A DNA stretch of 64,000 nucleotides, taken from NCBI GenBank assembly GCA_965261795.1, contig OZ253476.1, forward strand, positions 1,054,001 to 1,118,000. Reading direction: 5' to 3'. The notes beneath the pieces are model-generated. The model saw nothing but the letters and a program-made list of their open reading frames with translations. It was not told where the DNA came from and did not search any database. Shown here piece by piece: positions 50,874 to 59,491 of this stretch. The first letter of the stretch is position 1. Each line of letters opens with the position of its first letter. Origin of the DNA: CBDCFV01 sp965261795 (GTDB lineage Bacteria > Chloroflexota > Dehalococcoidia > Lucifugimonadales > UBA3495). A program made the translations under genes and the position numbers.

Positions 50874-51755
50874 TTAATCAACCCCGTTATGCTTGGACAG
50901 GCTCAGGTTGCCCAGGATTTTTGAGACCGAGTAGCTCCTGTTGAGCACGTAAAAGTGGATACCGGGAACGCCGCTGGCCCACAACTCTTCCGCTTGCCGT
51001 GTGGCGTGTTCCACACCCAACTCGCGCACCGCGTCATCGTCGTCGGCGTACTGGTCCAATTGATGGTCCAACCCGCCGGGAATCTTTGCGCCGCACAGGC
51101 CGGTGAACCGGCGAATCTGCGCGGTGTTTAGAATGGGCAACATTCCCGGAATGATTGGAATGTTGATTCCCGCCTTCCCGGCGCGGTCCATAAAGTCGAA
51201 GAAGTCGCTGTTGTCGTAAAAGAGCTGGGTAATCAGGAAATCAGCGCCCTTGTCCACCTTCTGCTTGGTGTACTCCAAGTCGGAATGCAAATCCACGGAC
51301 TCGGCATGGCCTTCGGGATAGCAGGCAGCGGCGAGGCCGAACTCGAAATTGCGTTGGATATGCTCGATCAGCTCCGTCGCATGTTCAAAACCACCTTCAG
51401 CCGGGATGAAGTTGGACTCACCCCTGGGAGGGTCGCCCCGTAACGCTATGACGTTGCCGATCCCCGCGGCGTCCAGGCGCTCCAGCACGCGATGGACCTC
51501 TTCTTTGGTCTGGCCGACGCAAGTCAAATGGGCCATTACCTCCATGTCGCCAAAGTCCTTGGCTTCAATGGTAATGCGCTCGGTGAATGCCCTGGTAGAC
51601 CCTCCCGCGCCGTAGGTAACCGATATGAAGTCCGGACTGAAACGCTGTAGCCTCTGGATGGCCCCGAAGACGCCGGGTATGCCTTCTTCAGCCCTTGGGG
51701 GGAAGAACTCGCAGGAAATAGTGCGTGTCTCTTTGAGGATGTTGATTATCTTCAT
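50874..51755 (-). CDS. metF: 5,10-methylenetetrahydrofolate reductase
   Basis: 293-aa FAD-dependent TIM-barrel enzyme that makes 5-methyl-THF for methionine synthesis. The catalytic Glu is in ISCEFFPPRAEEG. DFISVTYGAGGSTRAFT, VIALRGDPPRGESNFIPAEG (folate binding), GADFLITQLFYDN and IPIIPGMLPILNTAQIRRFT are all present. Neighbours on the same strand are a crotonase gene upstream and acpS downstream, not obviously linked. Confidence 0.95.
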   Translation of the reverse strand: MKIINILKETRTISCEFFPPRAEEGIPGVFGAIQRLQRFSPDFISVTYGAGGSTRAFTERITIEAKDFGDMEVMAHLTCVGQTKEEVHRVLERLDAAGIGNVIALRGDPPRGESNFIPAEGGFEHATELIEHIQRNFEFGLAAACYPEGHAESVDLHSDLEYTKQKVDKGADFLITQLFYDNSDFFDFMDRAGKAGINIPIIPGMLPILNTAQIRRFTGLCGAKIPGGLDHQLDQYADDDDAVRELGVEHATRQAEELWASGVPGIHFYVLNRSYSVSKILGNLSLSKHNGVD

Positions 51756-51900
51756 GGAAATTTCTCAGGTTGGAGGAATCGCCCTAAGGAGGGCTTGGGA
51801 CTGTTCCCTGATCCCGTTCATCCGAACCCCACCACGACAGGGAAGCCACTGCATCATAGCATCGCAGCCCATGCCTGTCGAACCGAGCGACAGGCGGGGC

Positions 51901-52680
51901 CTAGAATTCCGGCTGCCTCTTTTCCTTGAAGGCCTGTATCCCTTGAGCGGGATGGTCCGACGTCGCAACGTATTGGACAAACGCCATGGTCTCCAATGAT
52001 ATGCCGTCGTCAAGAGACAGGCCGTCGCCACGGCGGGTTACGGACTTTATCCAGCCCAACCCCGGGCGGCTCTTGGCCCGCAAGGGGGCGACCAATTCCT
52101 CAAGCTCCCGGTCGAGGTCGTCAGCGGGAACGGCGCGCAACACCAAGCCCCACGCGGCGGCCTCGGCTCCTGACAGCCAACGGCCGGTGGTCAACAATTC
52201 CATCGCCTTCTGCGGACCTATCTTGCGAGGCAACCGCTGGGTAGAGCCGCCGCCAGGCATCAGGCCGAAGTTGGCGTGCTGGTCGCCGATGCGGGCATCC
52301 TCGGACGCCAAGGCCATGTCGCACGCCAGCATCAATTCCAGCCCGCCGGCCAAAGCGTAGCCGTGGACAACGGCGATGACCGGAATGGGCAATTTCTCCA
52401 AGCCGAACAAGCAGGCGTTAAAATGTTCCAAGTATTTGGTCAAGAGGTCCGGTTTTTGGAAAGCCGTCTCAAAGAAGGTGAGGTCGGCGCCGGAGCAGAA
52501 AGCCCGGCCCTCGCCCCTGAGCACCAAGGCCTTCATATCTTCGTCCCCGGCCACAGCCGCCGTGGCGTCTGACAACTCGTTAAGCAGGTCCCAGTTGACC
52601 GCGTTCAGGGCGTTGGGCCGGTTCAGCCGGATAGTTGCCACACCCTTTTCTTTTTCAAGCCTGATGTTGGTATACTCCAC
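51901..52680 (-). CDS. Enoyl-CoA hydratase/isomerase
   Basis: 259-aa crotonase. Start GTG at 52680 with GGAGAGG upstream. Both oxyanion-hole blocks are present: GRAFCSGADLTFFE and HGYALAGGLELMLACDMALA; the catalytic Glu regions GLMPGGGSTQRLPRKIG are intact, so hydration of 2-enoyl-CoA is likely. Unlike the crotonase at 34374 this one is canonical. It lies 146 bases upstream of metF. Substrate chain length not determined. Confidence 0.88.
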   Translation of the reverse strand: MEYTNIRLEKEKGVATIRLNRPNALNAVNWDLLNELSDATAAVAGDEDMKALVLRGEGRAFCSGADLTFFETAFQKPDLLTKYLEHFNACLFGLEKLPIPVIAVVHGYALAGGLELMLACDMALASEDARIGDQHANFGLMPGGGSTQRLPRKIGPQKAMELLTTGRWLSGAEAAAWGLVLRAVPADDLDRELEELVAPLRAKSRPGLGWIKSVTRRGDGLSLDDGISLETMAFVQYVATSDHPAQGIQAFKEKRQPEF

Positions 52681-52738
52681 TGGACCTCTCCAAAGGTGCG
52701 TTGACGTTCTGCGGGTAAATATATCAGAAGCGTAAGGG

Positions 52739-53077
52739 ATGGGCACCCCGCATCCGTCCTCCCACACAAAACGGTCCTTCTCCATCCGGCCAGTACCCCG
52801 CCAGTTCTTGTCCAAAACTCACTTGAAGGTAAAAGTCCAACCCAGGGCTTCGGCGAATAAGATTGCCGGGTTCCGGGACGGCATATTGCTGGTGCGGGTG
52901 ACTGCGCCGCCGGAAAAGGGGCGGGCCAACGCGGCTGTAATTGCGCTGCTGGCCGACGCTTTGGGGGTCGCCAAGACCAGTGTTCATATAACCAGGGGAC
53001 ATAACTCCCGTGAGAAACTGGTGGCGGTGGACGGCCTGGAGGCCGCAGAGGTTGAGCGGATTCTGACGTTCTTTTAA
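52739..53077 (+). CDS. DUF167 (YggU-like) protein
   Basis: 112 aa in the frame from the ATG at 52739; the conserved domain starts at residue 29 with LKVKVQPRASANKIAGF and contains DGILLVRVTAPPEKGRANAA and SREKLVAV. The family is usually 75-100 aa, so the true start may be the TTG at 52823. Function unknown; the fold is a small alpha/beta protein. Divergent from the crotonase at 51901, about 60 bases apart. Confidence 0.82.
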   Translation: MGTPHPSSHTKRSFSIRPVPRQFLSKTHLKVKVQPRASANKIAGFRDGILLVRVTAPPEKGRANAAVIALLADALGVAKTSVHITRGHNSREKLVAVDGLEAAEVERILTFF

Positions 53078-53487
53078 CCAATTCCTGGAACCCGTTGGCA
53101 CCCCTGATGGGATGGGCTGGACCGTTTCCAGTGGCGGGTTAAGGCGGCTTTGCAGCGTGGGCGCTGTCCGATAAGAGGTCTTTGGGAGTCCGTTTCAGGA
53201 AGCGGGGCGATGGATGATCGACGTTATTTCTTAATGACAGTGTTACCTCTTTAGAGGGAGTCCTATACGATTGTAGTCCCGACCAGACCTGCATTTGATG
53301 ATCAACTCGCCTGGCGGAATAGGAGAAGTAGCGGTGAGGTTGACCAGGTCTGCTCAAGCTCACCGTCGGGAACTACAGTCGTCGTTCCCGATCAAGTTCC
53401 GTCGGTTCCGGCCTTAGCAGGAGGGTTGTCTTGAGTGATATATTTGTTCATTCCTAAACTTTGGGGTGCACTGAGGGGGCCTTCTGG
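53078..53487. other. Intergenic region upstream of the three-gene unit
   Basis: About 400 bases. No convincing frame or RNA gene. It contains short AT-richer patches (53218-53275) and should hold the promoter of the unit starting at 53488; a confident -35/-10 pair was not found. Confidence 0.35.
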
Positions 53488-54171
53488 ATGACACCGCGGA
53501 CGTCGACCGGTTCTGCCGGGCCAGGACTTGTTTGCACGAGGTATTGGGTAACGGTGGATCCCACTGACCTAGTCCCAACAATGCTCACGCCGGATTTCCT
53601 GCGCTATAATGAGATTGTTCCGGTTCACTGGAACCTGGAGAAGCCAGTTTTTGTCTCGCCCGAGTTCACCGAGATGGTCTTCGACAGCGGATTTACGGTG
53701 CAGGTCGAGGATGGTGAGGTGGAGTTTGCTGTTGCAGTTGATGATTGGCCTGGTTCCGAGGTGGGTATCTGTAACCAAGTTGTCCGCTATTTTCTGAGGG
53801 TCCTCCCGGGGCTGGACCTGGCTGGGTTTTCCGTTGGCATTGGGGGCTACGCTCTCATCCCGGACGGTTGTCCTGGAATAGTGAATATAGGCACGTCCTT
53901 GGAGGGACAGTTGCCAGTTGTCAGTTCCAGTTCCAGGTTCTTTTTCCCAGACAGGAGAGTGACCTTCGAGGTTAGTGAGGTCAGCCGCGGTGGCTCCGAG
54001 TACATCAACTGCTTGGATTTCCGGTTGCTGAGTTCCTGCTCCGTGGATTTGTTCCCTGATGAGTCGCTGTCCAACATCCTGGTTGATTCTCTGGAGGAGT
54101 GGGAGGAGCTTTTTGAAGAGTTTGTTCAACTCGCGACTGGCTTTTACTCGCGGCATATCGAAGCTGGATGA
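53488..54171 (+). CDS. Conserved hypothetical, first gene of a three-gene unit
   Basis: 227 aa from the ATG at 53488 (GAGGGGG upstream); a TTG at 53461 and ATG at 53581 are alternatives, and the conserved part may begin at MLTPDFLRYNEIVPVHW. Soluble, beta-rich: EKPVFVSPEFTEMVFDSGFT, VQVEDGEVEFAVAVDDWPGS, then VVRYFLRVLPGLDLAGFSVG and an acidic C-terminus (EEWEELFEEFVQLATGFYS). No signal peptide. No function recognised; the last four bases overlap the next gene. Confidence 0.65.
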   Translation: MTPRTSTGSAGPGLVCTRYWVTVDPTDLVPTMLTPDFLRYNEIVPVHWNLEKPVFVSPEFTEMVFDSGFTVQVEDGEVEFAVAVDDWPGSEVGICNQVVRYFLRVLPGLDLAGFSVGIGGYALIPDGCPGIVNIGTSLEGQLPVVSSSSRFFFPDRRVTFEVSEVSRGGSEYINCLDFRLLSSCSVDLFPDESLSNILVDSLEEWEELFEEFVQLATGFYSRHIEAG

Positions 54172-54758
54172 AGGCAGGTTCGTTCGTGTCCTTGAAATAC
54201 GCTCCCGTTGTTCCTGATGCCGCCCGCGGCAGCCATCGTGCTGGAGGGCGACCTTCCTGGCTGGTCCGGGTGTCCCAGTCCTTGTCCGTTGCCGATCCTG
54301 ACTCGCCTAGATCGTTCCGGGTCGGCATGCGACGTGTTCGGTATGCCAGGAGTTTTCGTGTCCGTCGCCATCGAGCTGTCAAGCGGGCTCTGTCCGGTGA
54401 CTCCTTGCCGCTGTCTCAGGACCTGGAGGAGCAGTTCTCGGATATTCCGGTTGCGGCAGACGAGTTCGGGATACCTGAGCCCTCGGCTTCCCTGGCCGAG
54501 GAGGCCCGCCGTATCCTTTGGTATCTGCGACCTTGGATCTCTGGGAGGTGCTTGGTATACCTCATGCCCGACGGCGCGGTGGCGGTTGATGTCCGGGGGA
54601 GGCGTCCCGATGGGGTCTTTATCAGCATCAGGGAGGACGGTACTGCCCGGTGCTCCGGTGAAATCGGAGGCAAGGTGTGGCGGAAGCCATATGCATCGTC
54701 TCGGGACGTTCCCGATGATGATCTCTTCAGGCTCCGCTCAGGGGCCGAGGCGAAATGA
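54168..54758 (+). CDS. Conserved hypothetical, second gene of the unit
   Basis: 196 aa. The ATG overlaps the upstream stop (ATGA). The N-terminal half is Arg-rich and probably disordered (VRYARSFRVRRHRAVKRALS). The C-terminal 100 residues form a compact domain: EEARRILWYLRPWISGRCLV, PDGAVAVDVRGRRPDGVFIS, RCSGEIGGKVWRKPYASSRD and DDDLFRLRS. The PDGAVAVD and late acidic motif recur in uncharacterised proteins of other bacteria. No enzyme motif. The gene overlaps the third by 4 bases. Confidence 0.65.
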   Translation: MKAGSFVSLKYAPVVPDAARGSHRAGGRPSWLVRVSQSLSVADPDSPRSFRVGMRRVRYARSFRVRRHRAVKRALSGDSLPLSQDLEEQFSDIPVAADEFGIPEPSASLAEEARRILWYLRPWISGRCLVYLMPDGAVAVDVRGRRPDGVFISIREDGTARCSGEIGGKVWRKPYASSRDVPDDDLFRLRSGAEAK

Positions 54759-55180
54759 TTCCCTTGGTTATCATTCCGCCGGTTAATGATGAGGAGTTGT
54801 TAGCTCGGGCTGTGGTCAGCCGGACGGAGGCGAAAATTTGTCGTCGTGGGGAGGTTCCCGCGTCCGTTTTCTCCTTTCCCGGCAACTTCAAGATCTCGGT
54901 GGACCGGGTCTACAGGATGACCTCTAGCGAGGCTGTGCGGCATGGCGAGATCATTGCTTCCCTGAGGGGTACCAATCGGTCGTTTTGTGGATGGGCTTTG
55001 CTCAGGATGCCGGATGTGTTGGATGAGGGGTGTGGCTGCCGGGCGTCGCCGGGCTTCGACAACATCTGGCATGCCGATATCCTGATGCCGGTGGATGCGG
55101 CTCGTGATCGTGACATTCACGAGGAACGGGCTTCTCGCCTTGCACGTCGCTCTTCTTGGAGAGATCGTTCAGATGCTTGA
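54755..55180 (+). CDS. Conserved hypothetical, third gene of the unit
   Basis: 141 aa. ATGA overlap with the previous gene. The region FPGNFKISVDRVYRMTSSEA, then ASLRGTNRSFCGWALLRMPD and the late NIWHADILMPVDAARDRDIH suggest a compact alpha/beta fold with invariant-looking His, Trp and Asp. C-terminus Arg-rich (ERASRLARRSSWRDRSDA). No known family. All three genes are linked by 4-base overlaps, so a stable complex or stoichiometric system is likely. Confidence 0.65.
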   Translation: MIPLVIIPPVNDEELLARAVVSRTEAKICRRGEVPASVFSFPGNFKISVDRVYRMTSSEAVRHGEIIASLRGTNRSFCGWALLRMPDVLDEGCGCRASPGFDNIWHADILMPVDAARDRDIHEERASRLARRSSWRDRSDA

Positions 55181-55233
55181 TCTCGTTTCAGATGGACTTT
55201 CACCTATTCCGTTAATCAAGCGGAGTTTGCCCT

Positions 55234-55728
55234 GTGCAGCACCTTAACTTTAGCTGGTTGCTTGAAGGCTCCCTGGCCGGCGCCCAAGGCCCTGTCAACC
55301 GCCGCGATTTGATGTTCCTGAAGTTGCGTGACATTGCCGCCGTCATACGGATGGAAGAGGACACCATTTCCGCAGAAGCGCTGGAACTGGCGGACCTGTA
55401 CGAGCCGGTCCCGGACTTTACTGCTCCGCAGATCGACCAGATAGACCGGATGTGCCAGTTCATCGACCAGCAGATCGAGTCCTGGGAACACCCGGTGGTG
55501 GTCACCTGCAAAGCCGGACTGGGGCGGACCGGAACCGTTCTGGCCTGCTACTTGGTGTATGTTGGCTATACTGCGGAAAACGCGATCGACTTCGTCAGGT
55601 CGCAACGCCCCGGGTCGATAGAGAACCGTGAACAGGAAGAGGCTGTGAGCCGGTATTACGACCATGTGAAGGCCCAGGAACAAGAGCGGCAGGAAAGTAG
55701 GGCCAGGCGTTTACTGGAAGGCCTTTAA
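55234..55728 (+). CDS. Dual-specificity protein phosphatase
   Basis: 164 aa, GTG start at 55234. The Cys-based P-loop is VVTCKAGLGRTGTVLACYLV (Cys92, Arg98), the C-x5-R signature of the dual-specificity class. The general acid Asp is probably in EPVPDFTAPQIDQID, and the N-terminal SLAGAQGPVNRRDLMFLKLR is family-typical. Substrate unknown (protein, lipid or nucleotide phosphate). The JAMM protease gene follows by 11 bases. Confidence 0.88.
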   Translation: MQHLNFSWLLEGSLAGAQGPVNRRDLMFLKLRDIAAVIRMEEDTISAEALELADLYEPVPDFTAPQIDQIDRMCQFIDQQIESWEHPVVVTCKAGLGRTGTVLACYLVYVGYTAENAIDFVRSQRPGSIENREQEEAVSRYYDHVKAQEQERQESRARRLLEGL

Positions 55729-55739
55729 GGAGACTTAGT

Positions 55740-56228
55740 ATGGCCGATGCGTTGGCGCCGTTAGAGATTCCTCAACAGGTCTTGAGCGAGGTTTATCAAG
55801 AAGCTCGCAGGGCCTTCCCGGCCGAGTGCTGCGGCTGGCTTGCCGGCCCACAAGACCGGCCCATGGTTACCTTGGTGCGCAGTTGCGACAATGCCCAGGC
55901 TTTGGGCACACACCCAACCCAAGCGGCCCGGGGAGCCGAGACTGCCTACGTGATCACCGGCGACGACTTACTGTCTCTGAACCGTAGCCTTGACAGCGAC
56001 ACTCCTGCCAAAGTGATTTTTCACTCCCACCCCAATGGCCGCGCCTACTTCTCCCCCACTGACAGGGAAGTAGCCACCAGCCCTTGGGGGGATGGGCCGG
56101 CGTATCCGGTGCAACAGTTGGTTGTGGGCATCGATGGTAGCCGCGTTGTGGCGGCGGCGCTGTTTGCTTGGTCTGACGAGGAAGAGGGTTTCGTGCAAAT
56201 CGCAAGTTACGTCGGGGAAGACATCTAA
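55740..56228 (+). CDS. M67-family JAMM metallopeptidase
   Basis: 162 aa. The zinc motif is complete: Glu29 in FPAECCGWLAG, HSHP at 95-98 and SPTD ending in Asp108 (FHSHPNGRAYFSPTDRE). Bacterial members remove C-terminal residues from ubiquitin-like proteins used in sulfur transfer, or act on conjugates. No ThiS/MoaD or E1 gene is adjacent here. Likely co-transcribed with the phosphatase. Confidence 0.9.
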   Translation: MADALAPLEIPQQVLSEVYQEARRAFPAECCGWLAGPQDRPMVTLVRSCDNAQALGTHPTQAARGAETAYVITGDDLLSLNRSLDSDTPAKVIFHSHPNGRAYFSPTDREVATSPWGDGPAYPVQQLVVGIDGSRVVAAALFAWSDEEEGFVQIASYVGEDI

Positions 56229-56237
56229 CCTGATCCC

Positions 56238-57302
56238 CTAACGCCGGTCCCCGGCGCTGCTATCGGGCAGATCGACAGCGGATGCCGGATTGGGTGTGTC
56301 TGACGTTTGCCCTATGGACGTCACCACCAACGCGGCCGCGATGTAGGTCGAAGCCATCAACGCCAAGATCACCCTGACCGCCGCACTCACTATGCGGCCC
56401 CGCCACAAGATCAGACTCAACGCGGTCAACAGCAGAGCGAATGCTACAGCGCCGGCGATGAGGTGCGCTTCCTGGGCTTGGTTTATCAGGATGCCGTCAC
56501 GGTACAGCAGGTCGGCGTAGCACAAAATCGACACGTTGAACACGCAACTACCCACCAGCCCGCTGATTCCCAGGTCGGCGGCGCCCATGCGGGCGGCGGC
56601 AATGGTGGCCGACGCCTCCGGCATCGTGGTCACCAAGGAAACCGCCAGGATGCCCAGCGTGCTGGAGGCAACCCCCGTAAGGTCCGCAATCCGGTCCGCG
56701 CTCCACGCCAGGAAGACCCCGGCAATGATCACGCCCACCGACACCAGCACGAATATCGTCCAAGCCCGCCTTAAAGATACGTTCGGTTCTTCATCATCGT
56801 CCGCTGCCTCCTCTTGAGGCCTGGTGACGTAAACAACCCACATGCCGCCGATGTAGACCAACAGCAGCACCAACGAACTCAACCCCGTTTGCCACGCGGC
56901 GGCGTTTATCTTGACTACACCAAAGACGACGGCCGCTCCCGTCATTACGGCGGCCAGCAGGGCCAAGTAGCTCTGCTCCGGGGCCACGCGTTCCAGAAAA
57001 GCCTTTCCGCCAAACGCCAACGCCACTGCGGCGAAAGTGAACATGTTGAGCATGTTGGCGCCCAGGATGTTGCCGATGGCCAAGCCCGGGTTTGGCGGGT
57101 CGAGCCTTACCGCAGCAAAGTTGGTGGACAACTCTGGCAACGAAGTGACCAGCGCCACCAGGATGCTGCCGATGAACACTCGTCCCAACCCGGTCAACGA
57201 AGCCAGGGCGTCGCCGTATTTGGCCAGTTGGGCGCCCAGGTAAATGACCGACGCTGCGCTGGCCAGGAAAACTATGATGGCGATTGTCAGGTCACCACTC
57301 AT
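56238..57302 (-). CDS. Sodium/calcium exchanger (CaCA) family antiporter
   Basis: 354 aa, ten or more membrane spans. The two inverted alpha repeats are seen as VTSLPELSTNFAAVRLDPPN with IGNILGANMLNMF, and LVTTMPEASATIAAARMGAA with GLVGSCVFNVSIL; the Glu in each repeat is the ion ligand. An acidic cytoplasmic loop (QEEAADDDEEPNVSLRRAW) separates the halves. Expels Ca2+ or another divalent cation against Na+ or H+. Convergent with the JAMM gene. Confidence 0.9.
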   Translation of the reverse strand: MSGDLTIAIIVFLASAASVIYLGAQLAKYGDALASLTGLGRVFIGSILVALVTSLPELSTNFAAVRLDPPNPGLAIGNILGANMLNMFTFAAVALAFGGKAFLERVAPEQSYLALLAAVMTGAAVVFGVVKINAAAWQTGLSSLVLLLVYIGGMWVVYVTRPQEEAADDDEEPNVSLRRAWTIFVLVSVGVIIAGVFLAWSADRIADLTGVASSTLGILAVSLVTTMPEASATIAAARMGAADLGISGLVGSCVFNVSILCYADLLYRDGILINQAQEAHLIAGAVAFALLLTALSLILWRGRIVSAAVRVILALMASTYIAAALVVTSIGQTSDTPNPASAVDLPDSSAGDRR

Positions 57303-57747
57303 GTGGCGGCGTGTCCTTACATATCCGGGATTCAGTCATTCGAAGCAAAGGCTGTACCCTTCGCCTGTTGCTGAGCTCTGTTGACATTTGCGAAATCAGG
57401 CAGTCCAGTAACCCCATAACGTCATTCCCGCGAAAGCGGGAATCCAGAAGCACTATCAGCCAGTCACGTTCTCTCCGATTAGAAGTCTATGGATTCCCGC
57501 CTGCGCGGGAATGACGGGGAAATGTCAACAGAACCTAGTGGGTAGTCTCAAGTTGTCAGGCTGCTTTGCAATGGTTGCGGCAACGAATGGTAGCCAAGGA
57601 GAACGAATGGGAGCCAAGGAGGAGGTAATCGAGTCCGCGCGATGCAAACATCGTTGCGACAAGTCCCGGAGGGGAGTTGCGGCCCGAGGCACCAGCAGCC
57701 CAAGTATCCAATGGTCCACTCGCGGGGCAGGAGCCAACGGGCGGCGG
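57303..57747. other. Intergenic region holding MITE copy B
   Basis: No gene seen. Contains the MITE at 57375-57535 and, after it, a 20-base tandem repeat AACGAATGGTAGCCAAGGAG (57582-57601, and 57602-57621 with one change). The promoter of the antiporter gene must lie within 57303-57400. Confidence 0.4.
57375..57535 (-). mobile_element. MITE-like element, copy B
   Basis: 161 bases, reverse complement of copy A (35339-35499), with no difference seen by eye. Ends GCTCTGTTGACATTT and AAATGTCAACAGAAC; internal ATTCCCGC-GAAA-GCGGGAAT and ATTCCCGC-CTGC-GCGGGAAT palindromes. A CTAG lies at its right border. Perfect identity implies recent movement or homogenisation. Confidence 0.85.
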
Positions 57748-58848
57748 CTACCGGCCGGACTCCAGCGCCTCAATTATGTGCGACCCCATGTCCGTGGTGC
57801 CGACCGCTTGGCCGCCCGGCGCGGCTATGTCCCGGGTGCGGTAGCCGTCGGCCAGGGTTTGGTCCACCATCAGTTCAAGCGCGGACGCTTCCTCGGTCAG
57901 ACCCAGGGAATAGCGCAGCATCATGGCTACGCTGAGGATCGAGGCGATAGGGTTGGCGATGTTCTGGCCGGCGATGTCCGGGGCTGTGCCGTGGATAGGC
58001 TCGTAGAAACCGCGGATTCGCTTGCCCGATACCGGGACCTCCGCCAAGCTGGCCGACGGCAACAGTCCCATGGACGCGGCCAGCACCGACGCCTCATCGG
58101 TCAAAATGTCGCCGAAGGTGTTCTCGGCCACTATGACGTCGAACCGCCCGGGATTTCGAATTAACTCCATGGCGCAGGTGTCCACCAGGATGTGCTCCAA
58201 CTCCACGTCGGGGTACTCGGCGGACAACCGGGTAGCTGTCTGGCGCCACAGCCTGGAGCACTCCAGCACATTGGCTTTGTCCACCGAAGCCAGCTTTCCC
58301 TGCCGACCCTGGGCCAACTGGAACCCCACCCTCAGAATGCGTTCCACCTCGGCTTCGCTGTACCGCATAGTGTCGACGGCCGTCAAGCCCTGGGGCGTCT
58401 CGCTCCGCCCCTTGGGCAGGGCGTAATACAGCCCGCCGGTCAACTCTCTCACAACTACCAGGTCCACACCTTCGAGCACCGAAGGCTTCAACGCGCTGGA
58501 GTCGGACAGCCACGGATATGCCTTTACCGGGCGAATGTTGGCGAATACCCCAAGGTGGGCGCGTAGCTGGAGCAGAGCGTCTTCCGGGCGCATGGAAGCG
58601 TCGGGATTGTCCCACTTCGGCCCCCCAACCCCGCCGAACAAAACGGCGTCGGCCCCGGCTGCGGCGTCGCGCACCGAGGGCAAGAGAGGCGTTCCATGCT
58701 TGTCGATGGAAATCCCGCCCACATCGCCGTATTCCAGCCTGAAGTTGTGCCCGAATACTCTCCCCACCGCTTCCAGGGCGTTGACTCCCTGGGCCGTGAC
58801 CTCCGTGCCTATACCGTCCCCCGGCAACACCGAGATGTCGAAATCCAC
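57748..58848 (-). CDS. leuB: 3-isopropylmalate dehydrogenase
   Basis: 366 aa from the GTG at 58848 (AGGAGGAAGCCG upstream); the frame is open 93 bases further without a better start. Oxidises and decarboxylates 3-isopropylmalate in leucine synthesis with NAD+. Key blocks: SVLPGDGIGTEVTAQGVNAL, RELTGGLYYALPKGR with the family Tyr, DKANVLECSRLWR, ENTFGDILTDEASVLAASMG and EPIHGTAPDIAGQNIANPIA. No other leu genes are next to it. Confidence 0.93.
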   Translation of the reverse strand: MDFDISVLPGDGIGTEVTAQGVNALEAVGRVFGHNFRLEYGDVGGISIDKHGTPLLPSVRDAAAGADAVLFGGVGGPKWDNPDASMRPEDALLQLRAHLGVFANIRPVKAYPWLSDSSALKPSVLEGVDLVVVRELTGGLYYALPKGRSETPQGLTAVDTMRYSEAEVERILRVGFQLAQGRQGKLASVDKANVLECSRLWRQTATRLSAEYPDVELEHILVDTCAMELIRNPGRFDVIVAENTFGDILTDEASVLAASMGLLPSASLAEVPVSGKRIRGFYEPIHGTAPDIAGQNIANPIASILSVAMMLRYSLGLTEEASALELMVDQTLADGYRTRDIAAPGGQAVGTTDMGSHIIEALESGR

Positions 58849-58968
58849 CGGCTTCCTCCTGACCCTTTCGCAGGACCCGTGCGCCAAGCGCTCAAGGCCC
58901 GTTTCGCGCCCCAGTATACAAGCAATGCCAACCGCCTTCAAACAGTGGTTTCAGCCATGGTTTTACCC

Positions 58969-58997
58969 TTGACACCTCTATGGGGTTGTGATACTTT
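58969..58997 (+). promoter_or_regulatory. Sigma-70-type promoter of the alternative complex III operon
   Basis: TTGACA (58969-58974) and TACTTT (58992-58997) are 17 bases apart, with a start near 59004 and a leader of about 70 bases before the ATG at 59073. Confidence 0.7.
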
Positions 58998-59072
58998 TCG
59001 CTAGGTTTTCGGCAGGGGCTCGCTTGAGTAGTTACCGAATCCGGCATCGGACCCCAGTGGTTGTTTTGACGC

Positions 59073-59369
59073 ATGTTTGACGATCCCAAAACACTAACCG
59101 CAGCAAACTGGCAAGATATCCATATATGGCTTCAATTTTTCTGGATTTATTTTCCCCTTGTCGTCACCTTTGCCGTTACCATCTTGACTGCCCATGCCAT
59201 CATTCCTTCTTTGATCAACACCGGACACGCGCCGGAGAGCCTTACCCGCCTTCGGACTCCTCTGACCGGCTTCGCATTGGTGGTTTTGATCGCGGCAGTG
59301 GTCTTGATGGTCCTGGTAATTAGAAGCACCTTGAACGTTGAAAATATATGGGACCGGTTCCTGATTTAA
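59073..59369 (+). CDS. Small two-span membrane protein, first in complex III operon
   Basis: 98 aa with two membrane spans (FFWIYFPLVVTFAVTILTAH and LVVLIAAVVLMVLVIRST) separated by a hydrophilic loop (GHAPESLTRLRTPL). It lies directly behind the operon promoter and 122 bases ahead of the cytochrome gene. It is not one of the standard Act subunits as far as can be recognised, but could be an accessory subunit or assembly factor. The AAATATATGGGACCGGTTCC end of the gene has no terminator. Confidence 0.65.
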   Translation: MFDDPKTLTAANWQDIHIWLQFFWIYFPLVVTFAVTILTAHAIIPSLINTGHAPESLTRLRTPLTGFALVVLIAAVVLMVLVIRSTLNVENIWDRFLI

Positions 59370-59491
59370 CGGGACTGCTCTCGGACTTTTTGTTGTTTGA
59401 TGGGATTGTGAGAGTTTTGCAGCTTTTTCCGGCCACCAGGGTGTACACAGCCCAAGGCGGCATACCATGGAATGGAACGGCGTTATAGTAG

